Source: Chitinophaga parva (lineage in GTDB: Bacteria; Bacteroidota; Bacteroidia; Chitinophagales; Chitinophagaceae). Taken from it: a stretch of 64,000 bases of DNA. The stretch is from NCBI RefSeq assembly GCF_003071345.1, contig NZ_QCYK01000001.1, positions 1,860,001-1,924,000 of the forward strand, in the 5' to 3' direction. Below the pieces are notes generated by a model. That model was not told the origin of the DNA, did no database searches, and saw only the letters and a program-made list of their open reading frames with translations. Position numbers and translations under genes: made by a program. This document shows positions 44,710-54,256 of the stretch, piece after piece. Each line of letters begins with the position of its first letter. Position 1 is the stretch's first letter.

Positions 44710-44748
44710 CCTGTTCTTACCGGTCACCTGTAGTGGATCTTTCCCTGG
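44710..44748. repeat. 39-bp direct repeat, copy 1
   Basis: Begins CCTGTTCTTACCGGTCACCT and ends TTTCCCTGG; identical to 44776-44814. Period 66 bp. Lies between an outer-membrane protein gene and a convergent transporter gene. Confidence 0.85.
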
Positions 44749-44775
44749 CAGCCATCAATTGCTGTTACTAAAGTA

Positions 44776-44814
44776 CCTGTTCTTACCGGTCACCTGTAGT
44801 GGATCTTTCCCTGG
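44776..44814. repeat. 39-bp direct repeat, copy 2
   Basis: Identical to 44710-44748; ends 10 bp before the stop of the EamA gene. No coding sense is visible in either copy. Confidence 0.85.
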
Positions 44815-44823
44815 TTTATATGT

Positions 44824-45750
44824 TCAGATGAAACCCAATTTGGGCGCAGGTTTCAGCGCGCGGTATTTTTGCAGGTTGAGCAGCAATACACTGGTGAGGA
44901 TGACCAGCAGCCCGCCCATCTGTAACAGGGATATAGGCTCGTGCCCGAAGAAAAGCCCCAGTAGCACCGCGATCACAGGATTTACATAAGCGTAAGTGCT
45001 TACCTGCGTGGCAGGCCTTACCTGCAGCAGCCAAACGTAAGCGCTGAAAGCAGCGATGGATCCAAACACGATCAGGTAGATCAAGGCAGACCAGGCGGCC
45101 ACGGGTATTTGCGCCCAGTGCAGTTGTTGTACGTCGCCGTGCAGCCATGCACAAGGTACAAAGAGCACGGCCGCGGCCAGCATTTGCCAGGCCGTATTCA
45201 CCGGTGCAGCACCACCGGTAAGTTTATATTTTGAATACAGTGACCCGGCAGACCATGCAATTGTGCTAACCAGGAGCAGGAGCATGGGAAGTATTTGTAC
45301 CTGCTTTACATCATGGAGCAACTGCTCTCCAAACAGTAAGGCCACGCCGGCAAATCCGGTGAGCAAACCCAGGATGGTGGCCCTGTTGCGCAGGTTTTGT
45401 TGCCACTTTGCGCGATCCAGCAGTACAAACCAGAGTGGGGAGGAAGAGACCAGGATGGCCACTACGCCACTGGGTAGGCTTTGTTCTGCCCACATGACCA
45501 GTCCCAGTGCCACAAACAACATCAGGCTACCGCTTACCGCGGCGTGCTTCACGTGTTGCCATTGCCAGATGCGCTCTCCTTTTATGGCGCACCATCCCAG
45601 CAGGAGCGATCCCGCTGCCAGGAAGCGCAATGCACCCAGCAGTAAGGGAGGAAAGCCCTGTATACCCATTTGAATGAAGAAATAAGTGGAGCCCCAGACC
45701 AGGTACACCGTGGCAAAGGCGAGTACTACCCATAATTTATTAGCCTGCAT
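44824..45750 (-). CDS. EamA/DMT-superfamily transporter
   Basis: 308 residues, ten hydrophobic helices in two EamA repeats. First repeat starts VVLAFATVYLVWGSTYFFIQMGIQGFPP with the typical W/YGS and RF motifs (GALRFLAAGSLLL); second starts around LLVSTIAWSAGSLYSKYK. Probably an exporter of amino acids, purines or other metabolites. Three bases after the DoxX stop; one operon. Confidence 0.88.
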   Translation of the reverse strand: MQANKLWVVLAFATVYLVWGSTYFFIQMGIQGFPPLLLGALRFLAAGSLLLGWCAIKGERIWQWQHVKHAAVSGSLMLFVALGLVMWAEQSLPSGVVAILVSSSPLWFVLLDRAKWQQNLRNRATILGLLTGFAGVALLFGEQLLHDVKQVQILPMLLLLVSTIAWSAGSLYSKYKLTGGAAPVNTAWQMLAAAVLFVPCAWLHGDVQQLHWAQIPVAAWSALIYLIVFGSIAAFSAYVWLLQVRPATQVSTYAYVNPVIAVLLGLFFGHEPISLLQMGGLLVILTSVLLLNLQKYRALKPAPKLGFI

Positions 45751-45753
45751 ATA

Positions 45754-46206
45754 CTATATTTTTTGAGCTAGTTTTTCATCCACACTCCAGCGGTAAGCCG
45801 GCATGGCGGCCAGCAGCAGGGCGGACGTACAATCCACCAGCACGGAGTAATTCATGGGCTGTTGCGTACCAAAGGAAATACTCATGCTGACAAAGAAAAT
45901 GAAAGTAAGGGTGGAGCCAGCAAGTGCCGCCCAGCGGGTCTTGTAGCCAATGATCAGTAACAGGGCGATGATCACTTCTATCATAGTGGCCGCCAGCGCC
46001 AGGAAGGGAACGATGGATGCCGGCGCATAGGAATTTACCTGGCCGGTATATTGTACAAAGCCCTGCCATGCGGTGTGCATTGGGCTGCCGTCCCAGAAAC
46101 CCAGGCGGCCCGCCACAGCGGAAAGGAAATTGGCCGCGGTAGCGATGCGGAGCAGGAAGATAGCAAGCGGTTGATAGCGTGTCATGGAGATTGTGTTGTA
46201 CCGCAA
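45754..46206 (-). CDS. DoxX-like membrane protein
   Basis: 150 residues, four helices. RYQPLAIFLLRIATAANFLSAVAGRLGFW, FVQYTGQVNSYAPASIVPFLALAATMIEVIIALLLIIG and the KTRWAALAGS turn fit the DoxX/DUF417-like group, linked to quinone or oxidative stress functions in some species. First gene of an operon with the EamA exporter; operator-like inverted repeat directly upstream. Confidence 0.8.
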   Translation of the reverse strand: MRYNTISMTRYQPLAIFLLRIATAANFLSAVAGRLGFWDGSPMHTAWQGFVQYTGQVNSYAPASIVPFLALAATMIEVIIALLLIIGYKTRWAALAGSTLTFIFFVSMSISFGTQQPMNYSVLVDCTSALLLAAMPAYRWSVDEKLAQKI

Positions 46207-46212
46207 AGATGG

Positions 46213-46248
46213 AAAATTGTTGGACTAGTAAGGTAGTCCACAATTTTT
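46213..46248. promoter_or_regulatory. Inverted repeat, candidate operator of the DoxX-EamA operon
   Basis: Arms AAAATTGTTGGACTA (46213-46227) and TAGTCCACAATTTTT (46234-46248) pair with one base offset, and a third half-site TAGTCCA occurs at 46257-46263. Position 7 bp upstream of the DoxX start fits repression by an HxlR/MarR-type protein encoded elsewhere. Confidence 0.5.
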
Positions 46249-46436
46249 TATTGATGTAGTCCAGTAGTTAAGCCCTGATCTAATGTAATCCTATGAAAAA
46301 CAAGTTGTTATCATCACGGACAGACTTGTTCACTTATTCCCCGAAAAGACGTTAAATTTGTATATGAAGACTTTACAGACCGGCACCGTTTCCGGAGCGA
46401 CAGGATTTAGCAACAACAATTGAAACGAATGGAATT

Positions 46437-47585
46437 ATGGAGATTATGTATGCACCCACTTATCAGGCAGCCAGGCAGGTAGCCGAACAGATAGAAGCAC
46501 ATTTTTTAAAACACCGGCGTTTGGCGCAGGATGCCAGGGAAGATTGCGTGGCCACCGTGCCTAATTCCTGCACCATAGAGAAGATCGTGGACACGGCCTT
46601 CTGGGCCAGTTTGAGCAGGGAAGAGGGGAATGCCACCCGTATTTCCCTGGCCTTTATGCGCCCGGTGCAGACCAGTAACCCGCTGATCTTTGAACATCCC
46701 TTACCCTTCAATGCCAAGATGCTGGCCAAGCTGGCGCCCGGTGTGGAGCGGGCCGGCATCCATGTGGGTGTATGGGAGCAGGACGGGGAACTGGTGGTGT
46801 GGGGCACAACTACCGCGGTGCCCAATCTTTGCTTTGTGGTGGATGTTTCAGAGCCTGGATTGCTGGTGATCAAACATCGCCGTATTACCGGGTTGGGAAA
46901 GTTCACCAACGTAGCGGTGCTTAAAGGCGACCAGGTAAAAGTGATTGATGAAGACAGTGGCCTGCAGCCCGATACGCCAGCTATACTAACGGCGTTGCTG
47001 GGTATAGATGCATCGCCGCTGTGGAATAATACGGTGAATGTGCTTATCCAGATGGCGGTGTCCATGCGTGCACATAAGCACGGGGGCGCGCTGCTGGTGG
47101 TGCCTTCGCAAAGCAGGCGCTGGAAGGATAGCATTATCCATCCCCTGCAATACCAGGTGGCGCCTGCATTTGGTGGTATTGCAGAACTGATCCGCAAGGA
47201 CAATACGCTGGTGAGCGAATTGTTCTGGCAGAATGCCATCCGCCGGGAAGTGGAAAACCTGAGCGGGCTTACGGCAGTGGATGGTGCTACGCTGATCAAT
47301 GAAAATATGGAGCTGCTGGCGTTTGGCGCCAAGATCACGCGCTCTCCTTATTCTACGATCGTGGAAAAGGTAATGTTCTCCGAACCCGTGGTAGATGGGC
47401 ATTCCGTGGAGGTGCTGGCATCAGCGCTGGGAGGTACCCGTCATTTTTCCGCTGCGCAGTTTGTGCATGACCAGCATGATGCACTGGCGCTGGTGGCATC
47501 GCAGGATGGGTATTTTACGGTGTTTTCCTGGTCGCCCAGGCTGGAGATGGTGCAGGCGCACCGGATAGATACGCTGTTACTTTGA
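46437..47585 (+). CDS. DACNV putative sensor domain protein (DisA_N-related)
   Basis: 382 residues. The C-terminal half follows the diadenylate-cyclase (DisA_N) fold order: ALLVVPSQSRRWKDSI, ALVDGATLINENMELLAFGAKI-like DGA motif (here AVDGATLINENMELLAFG) and SALGGTRHFSAAQFV. True cyclases have DGA and RHR; here the second motif is RHF. The protein belongs to what is, from memory, named the DACNV putative sensor family, thought to bind nucleotides rather than make c-di-AMP. An in-frame ATG three codons on could also serve. Monocistronic; terminator at 47609. Confidence 0.75.
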   Translation: MEIMYAPTYQAARQVAEQIEAHFLKHRRLAQDAREDCVATVPNSCTIEKIVDTAFWASLSREEGNATRISLAFMRPVQTSNPLIFEHPLPFNAKMLAKLAPGVERAGIHVGVWEQDGELVVWGTTTAVPNLCFVVDVSEPGLLVIKHRRITGLGKFTNVAVLKGDQVKVIDEDSGLQPDTPAILTALLGIDASPLWNNTVNVLIQMAVSMRAHKHGGALLVVPSQSRRWKDSIIHPLQYQVAPAFGGIAELIRKDNTLVSELFWQNAIRREVENLSGLTAVDGATLINENMELLAFGAKITRSPYSTIVEKVMFSEPVVDGHSVEVLASALGGTRHFSAAQFVHDQHDALALVASQDGYFTVFSWSPRLEMVQAHRIDTLLL

Positions 47586-47608
47586 TGCAAGCCACCCACC
47601 ATATAAAG

Positions 47609-47640
47609 CCGCTGCGTTCTCCGGGGAGCAGCGGTTTTTT
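47609..47640 (+). terminator. Intrinsic terminator
   Basis: CCGCTGC (47609-47615) pairs with GCAGCGG (47628-47634); six T follow. Ends the DACNV gene. Confidence 0.8.
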
Positions 47641-47659
47641 CTTGTCGTGAAAAAATAAG

Positions 47660-47692
47660 TTTTCAATTTATGTAGTTAACTACATATATTTG
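47660..47692 (+). promoter_or_regulatory. Promoter with overlapping palindromic operator for the GNAT gene
   Basis: -33-like TTTTC (about 47660-47664), perfect 16-bp palindrome ATGTAGTTAACTACAT (47670-47685), and perfect -7 element TATATTTG (47685-47692), 25 bp before the start codon. A repressor on the palindrome would cover the promoter. Confidence 0.65.
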
Positions 47693-47717
47693 TAATGCCT
47701 TTTTAAAGCTTGGAAAA

Positions 47718-48200
47718 ATGATAGTAAGTGCATTACATGATGCGGACAGTGCACAGGTGATCAACCTGATCCTGCCGATACAGCAATTAGAATTTGGTGT
47801 GCCCATTTCACTGGAGGGGCAGCCGGACCTGGTCAATATTGATGGCTTCTATTACCGCGATGGTGGCGGTTTTTGGGGTGTAGAGACAGATGGGCGCCTG
47901 GTGGGCACTATTGCGTTGAAGGTGTCTGAAGGGCCTATTGCCACGATCCGGAAAATGTTTGTGGCGAAGGAATACCGGGGGAAGGAGCTGGGTATTGCTA
48001 CGGTGTTATTGGAAGTATTGCTGGCGCGCTGCAGGGAATTGGGGATCAGGGATGTGTACCTTGGGACGGTGGAATTATTGAAGGCGGCCCATCGTTTTTA
48101 TGAGCGTAACGGGTTTGAGCGGATTGCGGTGGAAGCGTTGCCAGAGAGCTTTCCGCGCATGGTGCCGGACAATGTATTTTATCATTTGAAATTGCTGTAA
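47718..48200 (+). CDS. GNAT-family N-acetyltransferase
   Basis: 160 residues. Acetyl-CoA site in IRKMFVAKEYRGKELGIATVLLEVLL (R/Q-x-x-G-x-G/A region), followed by the GTVELLKAAHRFYERNGFERI motif typical of the small-molecule or peptide GNATs. Substrate unknown. Transcription probably starts at the operator-bound promoter at 47660-47692, so expression is likely inducible. Confidence 0.85.
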   Translation: MIVSALHDADSAQVINLILPIQQLEFGVPISLEGQPDLVNIDGFYYRDGGGFWGVETDGRLVGTIALKVSEGPIATIRKMFVAKEYRGKELGIATVLLEVLLARCRELGIRDVYLGTVELLKAAHRFYERNGFERIAVEALPESFPRMVPDNVFYHLKLL

Positions 48201-48319
48201 CACTTACTGGTGGCTGGTTTTGAAGTTTTTTTGAAATTATTGAGGCGAAAATTTGCGCGTGTGGAATTTTTGTTACTATATTTGCACCCCCGATAAGCGC
48301 TAACGCATTTAAAGGGAAT

Positions 48320-48393
48320 GGATCGGTAGTTCAGTCGGTTAGAATGCCGCCCTGTCACGGCGGAGGTCGCGGGTTCGAGTCCCGTCCGGTCCG
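48320..48393 (+). tRNA. tRNA-Asp (GTC)
   Basis: 74 nt cloverleaf: acceptor GGATCGG / CCGGTCC with one T-G pair, D-arm, anticodon stem-loop CCGCCCTGTCACGGCGG with anticodon GTC, T-loop TTCGAGT, discriminator G. CCA not encoded. It borders the accessory region to its right. Confidence 0.95.
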
Positions 48394-48395
48394 CT

Positions 48396-48435
48396 AAAAG
48401 GGACAAATCATCACTAGCATGATTTGTCCCTTTTT
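48396..48435 (+). terminator. Terminator of tRNA-Asp
   Basis: Perfect 16-bp stem, AAAAGGGACAAATCAT (48396-48411) and ATGATTTGTCCCTTTT (48419-48434), then T. The recombinase fragment's open frame runs through it on the other strand. Confidence 0.85.
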
Positions 48436-49265
48436 CGTTTTGCGCTAGAAACCGCGCTGATAGCGCGATTTCTAGGAATACGGAATTAATTTTTGGAGTT
48501 CGAAATGCCCCAATTTTCTGATCATAGACAATTCCTTCCGGAAAAACGACTTTTTGCAGTTGCTCTTTCATTTTGATTCCTCCGGAAGTCCATACTGTAG
48601 CGAGTTTTGAGCAAAGCTTTATTGCTTCTTCAAGCATAAAATCAAGGTTCGAAATGGAATTTTGACATTGCGATAGCTGTTTGGCAATATTGGCCTTCTC
48701 GGCGGTTAGTCGCTGGTGAAATTTCTCGAAGGCCTCCTTGCTCATACTCTCCTGTATAAAGAACTTTTCCTCTATCTTGTCAATCTTCCCCTGGACTTCT
48801 GAAAGCTGCGCAGTTAATAGCTTTACGTTCTGTTGATCTTCCCGGCTTTCGTCCGAGAACCTGGCAAATAGTTTTTCCAGAATAGCGGGCATGAACTCCG
48901 GCGCTACCTTTAGCCGATCCAGCTCCCGCTTGAATGCATCATGAAGCTGAAGAGCACTCTTGTTGCATTTGCAACCTATGGTTCTACATTTATAATAGTA
49001 AAGTTTCTTGGCCTTTACAATGTATCCGGTAAATGGTTCGTTGCAAGCGGCGCATCTAACAAATACCTTCAATGGGAGATTATCATTTTCGCGCAGGTGG
49101 GGTACGCCTAACCCCGTATTTTCCCTGCGAAGATTATTGATCTTAATAAATAAGTCCGGGCTAATTAGCCTTGGGTGATTTCCTTCCACAACTTTTCCTT
49201 CCAGTAAGGCATGATTGATAATGCCGCAATAAAAGGGACGGCTAAAGATTTTCGTTAATTGTTGT

Positions 49266-52200
49266 TTGTACATCTTCAATCCCAGCGCCCGCAGCTTGAG
49301 GATGATTTCCTCAAACCGGGTATTACAAACACAGGCACCGGGGGCGTCATGGACCGGTGCAGGCCGTGGTGTACAGAATGCGGCACTTGTGAATACTGCA
49401 TCAGACAGCGTTCGTCGCTGGGACATCAATGATGATCAGCTAGTGTTACCTGCTAGTACTACCACCTACGCAGCAGGCACCCTTTTTAGACAGCTAACGA
49501 CGGACGAACAGGGGCAACAACAAATCATCTATAAGGATAAACAAGGTAATGTTGTTTTGAAAAAAATACAACTAGCGACTGGAGTGACACTAACTACCGG
49601 CCATAGCGGATGGTTATGTACCTATTATATTTACGACTATCTTAACCGGTTAAGGGTGGTGATTCCGCCGCTGGCGGTTGAGCAGATCCACTCAAACTGG
49701 ACGCTTACGGCAGATATCGCAAAAGAGCTTTGTTATCAATACCAATATGATGGAAAGGAACGGATGATCGCCAAAAAAGTACCTGGTGCAGGTACCGTAC
49801 AAATGATATATGATAATTTAGACAGGTTGGTATTCTCTCAGGATGCCAACCAGGCGGCGAAAGCGCCCACCCGAGAGTGGCTGGTCACGTTCTATGATAA
49901 CCTCAACAGGCCGGACATGACGGCTCTTTATCCTTCCAATGCTACCAGGGATTCCTTGCAGAGCCAAATGAATGGAGTAGAGACTACTAAGATCATAAGT
50001 TACACACTTCCTGGTGTGGCAGATTTGGTGGTGTCAACCCGTAATACCGGCGTACAAAGCTACCTGGCTTCCCAATCTATTACTTTCCAGGATGAGTTTA
50101 CTACTGAAGACGGCGCAGAGATTCTTGCCTATATTGATCCAACTACAGGCGGTACCACAGAAAGAGTATTGGCTACCAACCCGTTGCCAAATATAAGCGG
50201 ATACCTGCCGTTGACTTTCACATATTACGATAGTTACGCTGTACCCGGTGCCAAAACTTACACGGGTAGTTATGCAAGCTTTACTGATGCGGGAAACAAT
50301 ACAAATGCAGTAACTCAATCACAACAACGCCTGCCCATGGGACAAATGACTGTGCAGAAGGCAAGGGTGCTAAATAGCAACCAATGGCTTGTTACCACGC
50401 ATTTTTACGATGATAAGGGGCTGGAAATCCAGAAGCAGGCCGATAACATCGGAAGTGGAGAAGACAATGTTACCAGCTTGTACAATTTTAGTGGCAAAGT
50501 TTTAAGCACTTATTTAGATCACTCCAACGCCCATGCGCCTACTGTGCCGTCTGTAAAGTTACTGACCATGATGAGCTACGATACACATGGCAGGCTAACC
50601 AGTTTGCGCCAGCGTCTAAATAACAACAGTGCATTGGACCGGGTGGTTTCTCAAAATGAGTATGATGCCTTGGGGCGTCCTGCACAGAAATTATTAGGAG
50701 TTGCGAATGGTGGCCAGCAGGAGAGCCTTGCATACACTTATAATATAAGAGGTTGGCTTACTTCTATTAACAAAGACTATGTAACTACGGATGGCAATAC
50801 GTCAAATTGGTTTGGGCAATTAATTGGTTTTGACAACGGGTTTGCCACTCCCCAATATAATGGGAACATTTCAGGTGTGGAGTGGAAGTCACGTGGAGAT
50901 GGCATACCCAGGAAATATGACTACGGATACGACCAATCTGGGCGCGTTGTTAATGCGGCATTCTCTCAACAGAATACACCAGGAGATTCATTTAAGAAAG
51001 ATAAGGTTGACTTTTCAATGAGTAATGTGCTATATGACGCCAATGGGAATATTGGGCATATGCAACAGGCTGGGATAAGTGGAAACAGCATTATCCAGGT
51101 GGACAGACTGGCTTATTCTTATAAACCCAATAGTAACAAATTGCTTTCAGTGACCGACAGTACCGGCAGCCAGGATACTGGGTTAGGAGATTTTACGGAC
51201 AGGCATGCCGGGGATGACTACCAGTACGACAGCTGCGGGAACATGGTGCAGGATCTGAACAAATCGATCAAATCTATCCGGTACAATTATATGAACATGC
51301 CGGATAGCATTGTAGTAGAAGGAAAGGGTATTATCCAGTTTGTATATGATGCCAACGGACAGAAGTTGCGCAAAATTGTAAAGGATAGCTCTCAGACGCC
51401 AATGTTGCAGACCAGGCTTGATTACATGCCGGGTATTATTTACCGAAACGATAGCCTGCAAACGGTTGCTCATGGTGAGGGACAAATTAGAGCCACTTAT
51501 AGCGCAGGAAAGCCGCTTCAATACAGCTATGATTACTTTGTCAAAGATTACCTTGGCAGCATACGGATGGTGCTTACTGAAAAGCGTGATACGGCTCAAT
51601 ATGCTGCCACGATGGAAAGTGCCAATGCCGCTACGGAAGATGCATTGTTTAGTAATATTGAAAATACTAGGACGGCACTGCCTGCAGGGTACCCAGTAGA
51701 CAATACGACTAACCCTAATCAATACGTGGCAAAGTTGAACGGTGTAAATGGACAGAAGATAGGACCATCCCTTGTGTTAAGGGTGATGGCAGGGGATACA
51801 GTACAAGCAGGCGTACATGCATTTTATAAGTCAACAGGCGGTACCGGCGGTACGGCTGGCGTTGGACAAATGCTTTCCTCGTTGGCGTTAGCCTTCCTGA
51901 GCGGCAACGTAAGCGATGGCGGGCATGCTGGTACGGGTTCCAATTCGCCTATCTCCGTGGCATTTGACAGTAGTTTGTATAATCAATTAACGCATAGTGA
52001 CCCCAATTATGCTTTGAAGCCTAAAGCATATTTGAATTTTGTAATGTTCGATGATAGATTTAATTTACAGGATAACAGCGGTGTAAAGCAGTTGCAGGCC
52101 AATCCTGATAACTTACAAGTGCTTGCTTCTGACCAACTGATTGTGAAAAGTACAGGATTTTTGTATGTATACACCAGTAATGAAAGCGGGCAAGATGTTT

Positions 52201-53108
52201 ATTTTGATAACTTAGTAGTGAAGCATAATAGCGGACCTCTGACGGAGGAGAACCATTATTATCCATTTGGGTTGACAATGACAGGGATCAGTTCTCGTGC
52301 GTTGAATAAACGGGAGAATAACTTTCTTTACAACGGGAAAGAATTACAGTATCATGAGTTTATTAGTAAAACCGGCCTTGATTGGTATGATTATGGCGCA
52401 AGATTCTACGATCCTGCTATTGGTCGATGGACAAGCATAGACCCAAAAGCAGAACAGGACCACAGATGGTCGCCTTATAACTATGGAAGTGATAATGCGG
52501 TCACAAAGGTTGATCCCGATGGAATGTCATCTTTTGACATTATCTCTGGCACAAAGTCGAATGATGCCAGCGATAATAACCTTTCTGAAGGATCAAAAAT
52601 TTCAGGACTATCTTTTATTGACAACAGTGGATTGTCCCCGGGAAATGGTTCCTATCAAAGGGATGATATATTTAGGGATTTAAAACCTCTGTTCGGATTG
52701 TCAACAGATGAGGGAGGCAAAAAATCTGGACGAGATACTGAAAAGAATCAGCAAACGTTGCAGAATATGAAGGACAATCCTCCTGATGAAAAGTACGGGT
52801 ATAAGGCACCCAAAAGCGGAGCTAGGAAAGTACGCACATCAAGAGGTATGGGATGGATTGACAAAAAGGGGGACGTGTGGGTTCCTGACGACCATAAAGG
52901 TACTCATGCTCCACATTGGGATGTTCAAAAGAATGGAGGGAAGGATTATGATACTGTTTACCCTCAAGCGTCTACTGTAGTTAAAACCGCTACGGTTGTG
53001 ACAGTCGTTGTAGTAGGCGTATGGGAGGTTATCAAATGGGGCGGTGCAGTTTTGGCCGCACCTGAAACCGGAGGTCTGTCTCTTGCTGGTGCGCTTGCAG
53101 CGCCTTAA
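49266..53108 (+). CDS. RHS-repeat protein with C-terminal polymorphic toxin (5'-truncated)
   Basis: 1280-residue frame; residues from about 20 on are RHS. It begins mid-protein ([16 protein letters not shown]), continues with DUF6443-like and YD repeats ([44 protein letters not shown]), and ends with the RHS core ([42 protein letters not shown]) at about 998-1060. The variable tip after DPDGMSSF contains [39 protein letters not shown] and a hydrophobic end. This tip resembles polymorphic toxin type 37 from memory. The signal peptide and N-terminal ~third are missing, so export is doubtful. The toxin gene is followed by its likely immunity gene. Confidence 0.85.
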   Translation: MYIFNPSARSLRMISSNRVLQTQAPGASWTGAGRGVQNAALVNTASDSVRRWDINDDQLVLPASTTTYAAGTLFRQLTTDEQGQQQIIYKDKQGNVVLKKIQLATGVTLTTGHSGWLCTYYIYDYLNRLRVVIPPLAVEQIHSNWTLTADIAKELCYQYQYDGKERMIAKKVPGAGTVQMIYDNLDRLVFSQDANQAAKAPTREWLVTFYDNLNRPDMTALYPSNATRDSLQSQMNGVETTKIISYTLPGVADLVVSTRNTGVQSYLASQSITFQDEFTTEDGAEILAYIDPTTGGTTERVLATNPLPNISGYLPLTFTYYDSYAVPGAKTYTGSYASFTDAGNNTNAVTQSQQRLPMGQMTVQKARVLNSNQWLVTTHFYDDKGLEIQKQADNIGSGEDNVTSLYNFSGKVLSTYLDHSNAHAPTVPSVKLLTMMSYDTHGRLTSLRQRLNNNSALDRVVSQNEYDALGRPAQKLLGVANGGQQESLAYTYNIRGWLTSINKDYVTTDGNTSNWFGQLIGFDNGFATPQYNGNISGVEWKSRGDGIPRKYDYGYDQSGRVVNAAFSQQNTPGDSFKKDKVDFSMSNVLYDANGNIGHMQQAGISGNSIIQVDRLAYSYKPNSNKLLSVTDSTGSQDTGLGDFTDRHAGDDYQYDSCGNMVQDLNKSIKSIRYNYMNMPDSIVVEGKGIIQFVYDANGQKLRKIVKDSSQTPMLQTRLDYMPGIIYRNDSLQTVAHGEGQIRATYSAGKPLQYSYDYFVKDYLGSIRMVLTEKRDTAQYAATMESANAATEDALFSNIENTRTALPAGYPVDNTTNPNQYVAKLNGVNGQKIGPSLVLRVMAGDTVQAGVHAFYKSTGGTGGTAGVGQMLSSLALAFLSGNVSDGGHAGTGSNSPISVAFDSSLYNQLTHSDPNYALKPKAYLNFVMFDDRFNLQDNSGVKQLQANPDNLQVLASDQLIVKSTGFLYVYTSNESGQDVYFDNLVVKHNSGPLTEENHYYPFGLTMTGISSRALNKRENNFLYNGKELQYHEFISKTGLDWYDYGARFYDPAIGRWTSIDPKAEQDHRWSPYNYGSDNAVTKVDPDGMSSFDIISGTKSNDASDNNLSEGSKISGLSFIDNSGLSPGNGSYQRDDIFRDLKPLFGLSTDEGGKKSGRDTEKNQQTLQNMKDNPPDEKYGYKAPKSGARKVRTSRGMGWIDKKGDVWVPDDHKGTHAPHWDVQKNGGKDYDTVYPQASTVVKTATVVTVVVVGVWEVIKWGGAVLAAPETGGLSLAGALAAP

Positions 53109-53125
53109 TATATAAACCTAAAATT

Positions 53126-53722
53126 ATGATAAGTTTCCAAAAAAGCGGTAAATACATTCTTCCTTACAACAGACAATATTTTAACGATTTTTTGCAGGAT
53201 AGTGAGAATGCTGCCAGTGGCTGGTTTGGAATTTCGTTCCAGTTGCCAGGAGGCTATGATGGAAAAGAAATCGGATTGGATGATTTTTTGAAATTCTATG
53301 AAGGATTATTCAAAGAGATCGTTATCTCATTAGACGATGGGTCAAATTGGATAGTGAATCATGAGTATGAGGATAGTGAATGGTTCCCTAATAATGGAAG
53401 TAGTCTGTCAAGACTTAGAGAGTTGTTCAAAGCAAACGGGGTTCCAAACTCATTCAGAGGCGCTCTTATTTTTTCAACGAATGATCTTTTGTCATATACA
53501 AAGGAATTAATTTCTTATCCATATGCTGTGACTGGAAAACCGAACAGATTTTATTGCGATTTAAATATTTCACATGTAAAAGTGCCGTTAATTATTAAAG
53601 TTTCAGCTCACCTAAATATTGATTTTGTGACAACGGAGGCTGAAATTTTGAAAAAGATCGCAGATGAATATTCTAAAAATCCGTTTATTGTCAGAGAATA
53701 TAGAGGAACTTCGCTTTTTTGA
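53126..53722 (+). CDS. Candidate immunity protein for the RHS toxin
   Basis: 198 residues, soluble, no signal peptide, acidic (GYDGKEIGLDDFLKFYEGLF, WIVNHEYEDSEWFPNNGSS). Starts 17 bp after the RHS stop, which is the classical immunity position. No named immunity family recognised. Base composition is more A/T-rich than in the flanking core genes, typical of exchanged toxin-immunity cassettes. Confidence 0.65.
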   Translation: MISFQKSGKYILPYNRQYFNDFLQDSENAASGWFGISFQLPGGYDGKEIGLDDFLKFYEGLFKEIVISLDDGSNWIVNHEYEDSEWFPNNGSSLSRLRELFKANGVPNSFRGALIFSTNDLLSYTKELISYPYAVTGKPNRFYCDLNISHVKVPLIIKVSAHLNIDFVTTEAEILKKIADEYSKNPFIVREYRGTSLF

Positions 53723-53745
53723 TCAACTGAGAAAATCACTGATTT

Positions 53746-54123
53746 CTATTTTGTAGGATTGTTGCTTACATCCTTTACTTGTAGCTCGGAGATTGATTTA
53801 CCTGTAAGCAAGTCTTGGTTTGAATGGGTGAACCAGAAATCGTGTATTGTCTGTTTACCGCAATCTTGTATTTTATAGATAGAAGTTGTATTTTCCTCTT
53901 CAGGAGGAACGGCAAGTTCTTCTTTGGTTCTTGCATCTCCAATAATCGAATAATCCGAATTTACTATTGGATGAATATTTCCAATAAAGTGATCATTGTC
54001 AAAGCCCAATGTGCCTCCAGCTTCCAGTTTAAGTCTATGTATGTAGGGAAGGCAGTTTTGAGTCAAGGAAGTCGCAACCCCTATAATCAAAAGTAAAGTA
54101 GTGGTGGTCAAGATTTGTTTCAT
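53746..54123 (-). CDS. Small exported protein, unknown function
   Basis: 125 residues with a signal-like N-terminus (ILTTTTLLLIIGVATSLTQNC) and a polar remainder (LEAGGTLGFDNDHFIGNIHP, PPEEENTTSIYKIQDCGKQT). Minus strand, convergent with the immunity gene. Not recognised; could be an immunity protein of a periplasmic toxin or unrelated. Confidence 0.5.
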   Translation of the reverse strand: MKQILTTTTLLLIIGVATSLTQNCLPYIHRLKLEAGGTLGFDNDHFIGNIHPIVNSDYSIIGDARTKEELAVPPEEENTTSIYKIQDCGKQTIHDFWFTHSNQDLLTGKSISELQVKDVSNNPTK

Positions 54124-54256
54124 ACCGGTTTAAGTGTTTGTTGAACTTCTTGTAACCGCTCGTTTTTGTGAGGATGATGCCTCCCGTGAGTAAGCAACAT
54201 CTTTTATATAGCTTACCACTTCCACAAGGGCAGGCTGCATTTTTACTGGGTTTCAT
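54035..54256 (-). CDS. SEC-C motif mini-protein
   Basis: Starts MKPSKNAACPCGSGKLYKRC, a clear SEC-C zinc motif (CPCGSGK-x6-CC). The motif ends by residue ~25; the rest, overlapping the next gene by 89 bases, has no recognisable character. Either a very short SEC-C peptide or the 5' remnant of a larger gene. Confidence 0.4.
   Translation of the reverse strand: MKPSKNAACPCGSGKLYKRCCLLTGGIILTKTSGYKKFNKHLNRYETNLDHHYFTFDYRGCDFLDSKLPSLHT

Larger units (their letters stand above)
48182..49429 (-). pseudogene. Serine recombinase fragment (C-terminal domains only)
   Basis: From about 49318 down the frame encodes a recombinase domain ([38 protein letters not shown]), a zinc-ribbon (VRCAACNEPF and CRTIGCKCNK), and a long coiled coil (LLTAQLSEVQGKIDKIEEKF). 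The N-terminal catalytic resolvase domain with its active Ser is absent; the first ~37 residues are antisense to the RHS gene. At the other end the frame continues across the tRNA-Asp antisense strand (ADRTGLEPATSAVTGRHSN is a well-known false peptide), so the true stop was lost or lies near 48450. It is a relic of an element inserted beside tRNA-Asp. Confidence 0.75.

Noticed and set aside
49266..49330. The first ~20 residues of the RHS frame as a true N-terminus
   Set aside because: They are antisense to the recombinase fragment and contain no signal peptide; RHS similarity starts at TQAPGASW.
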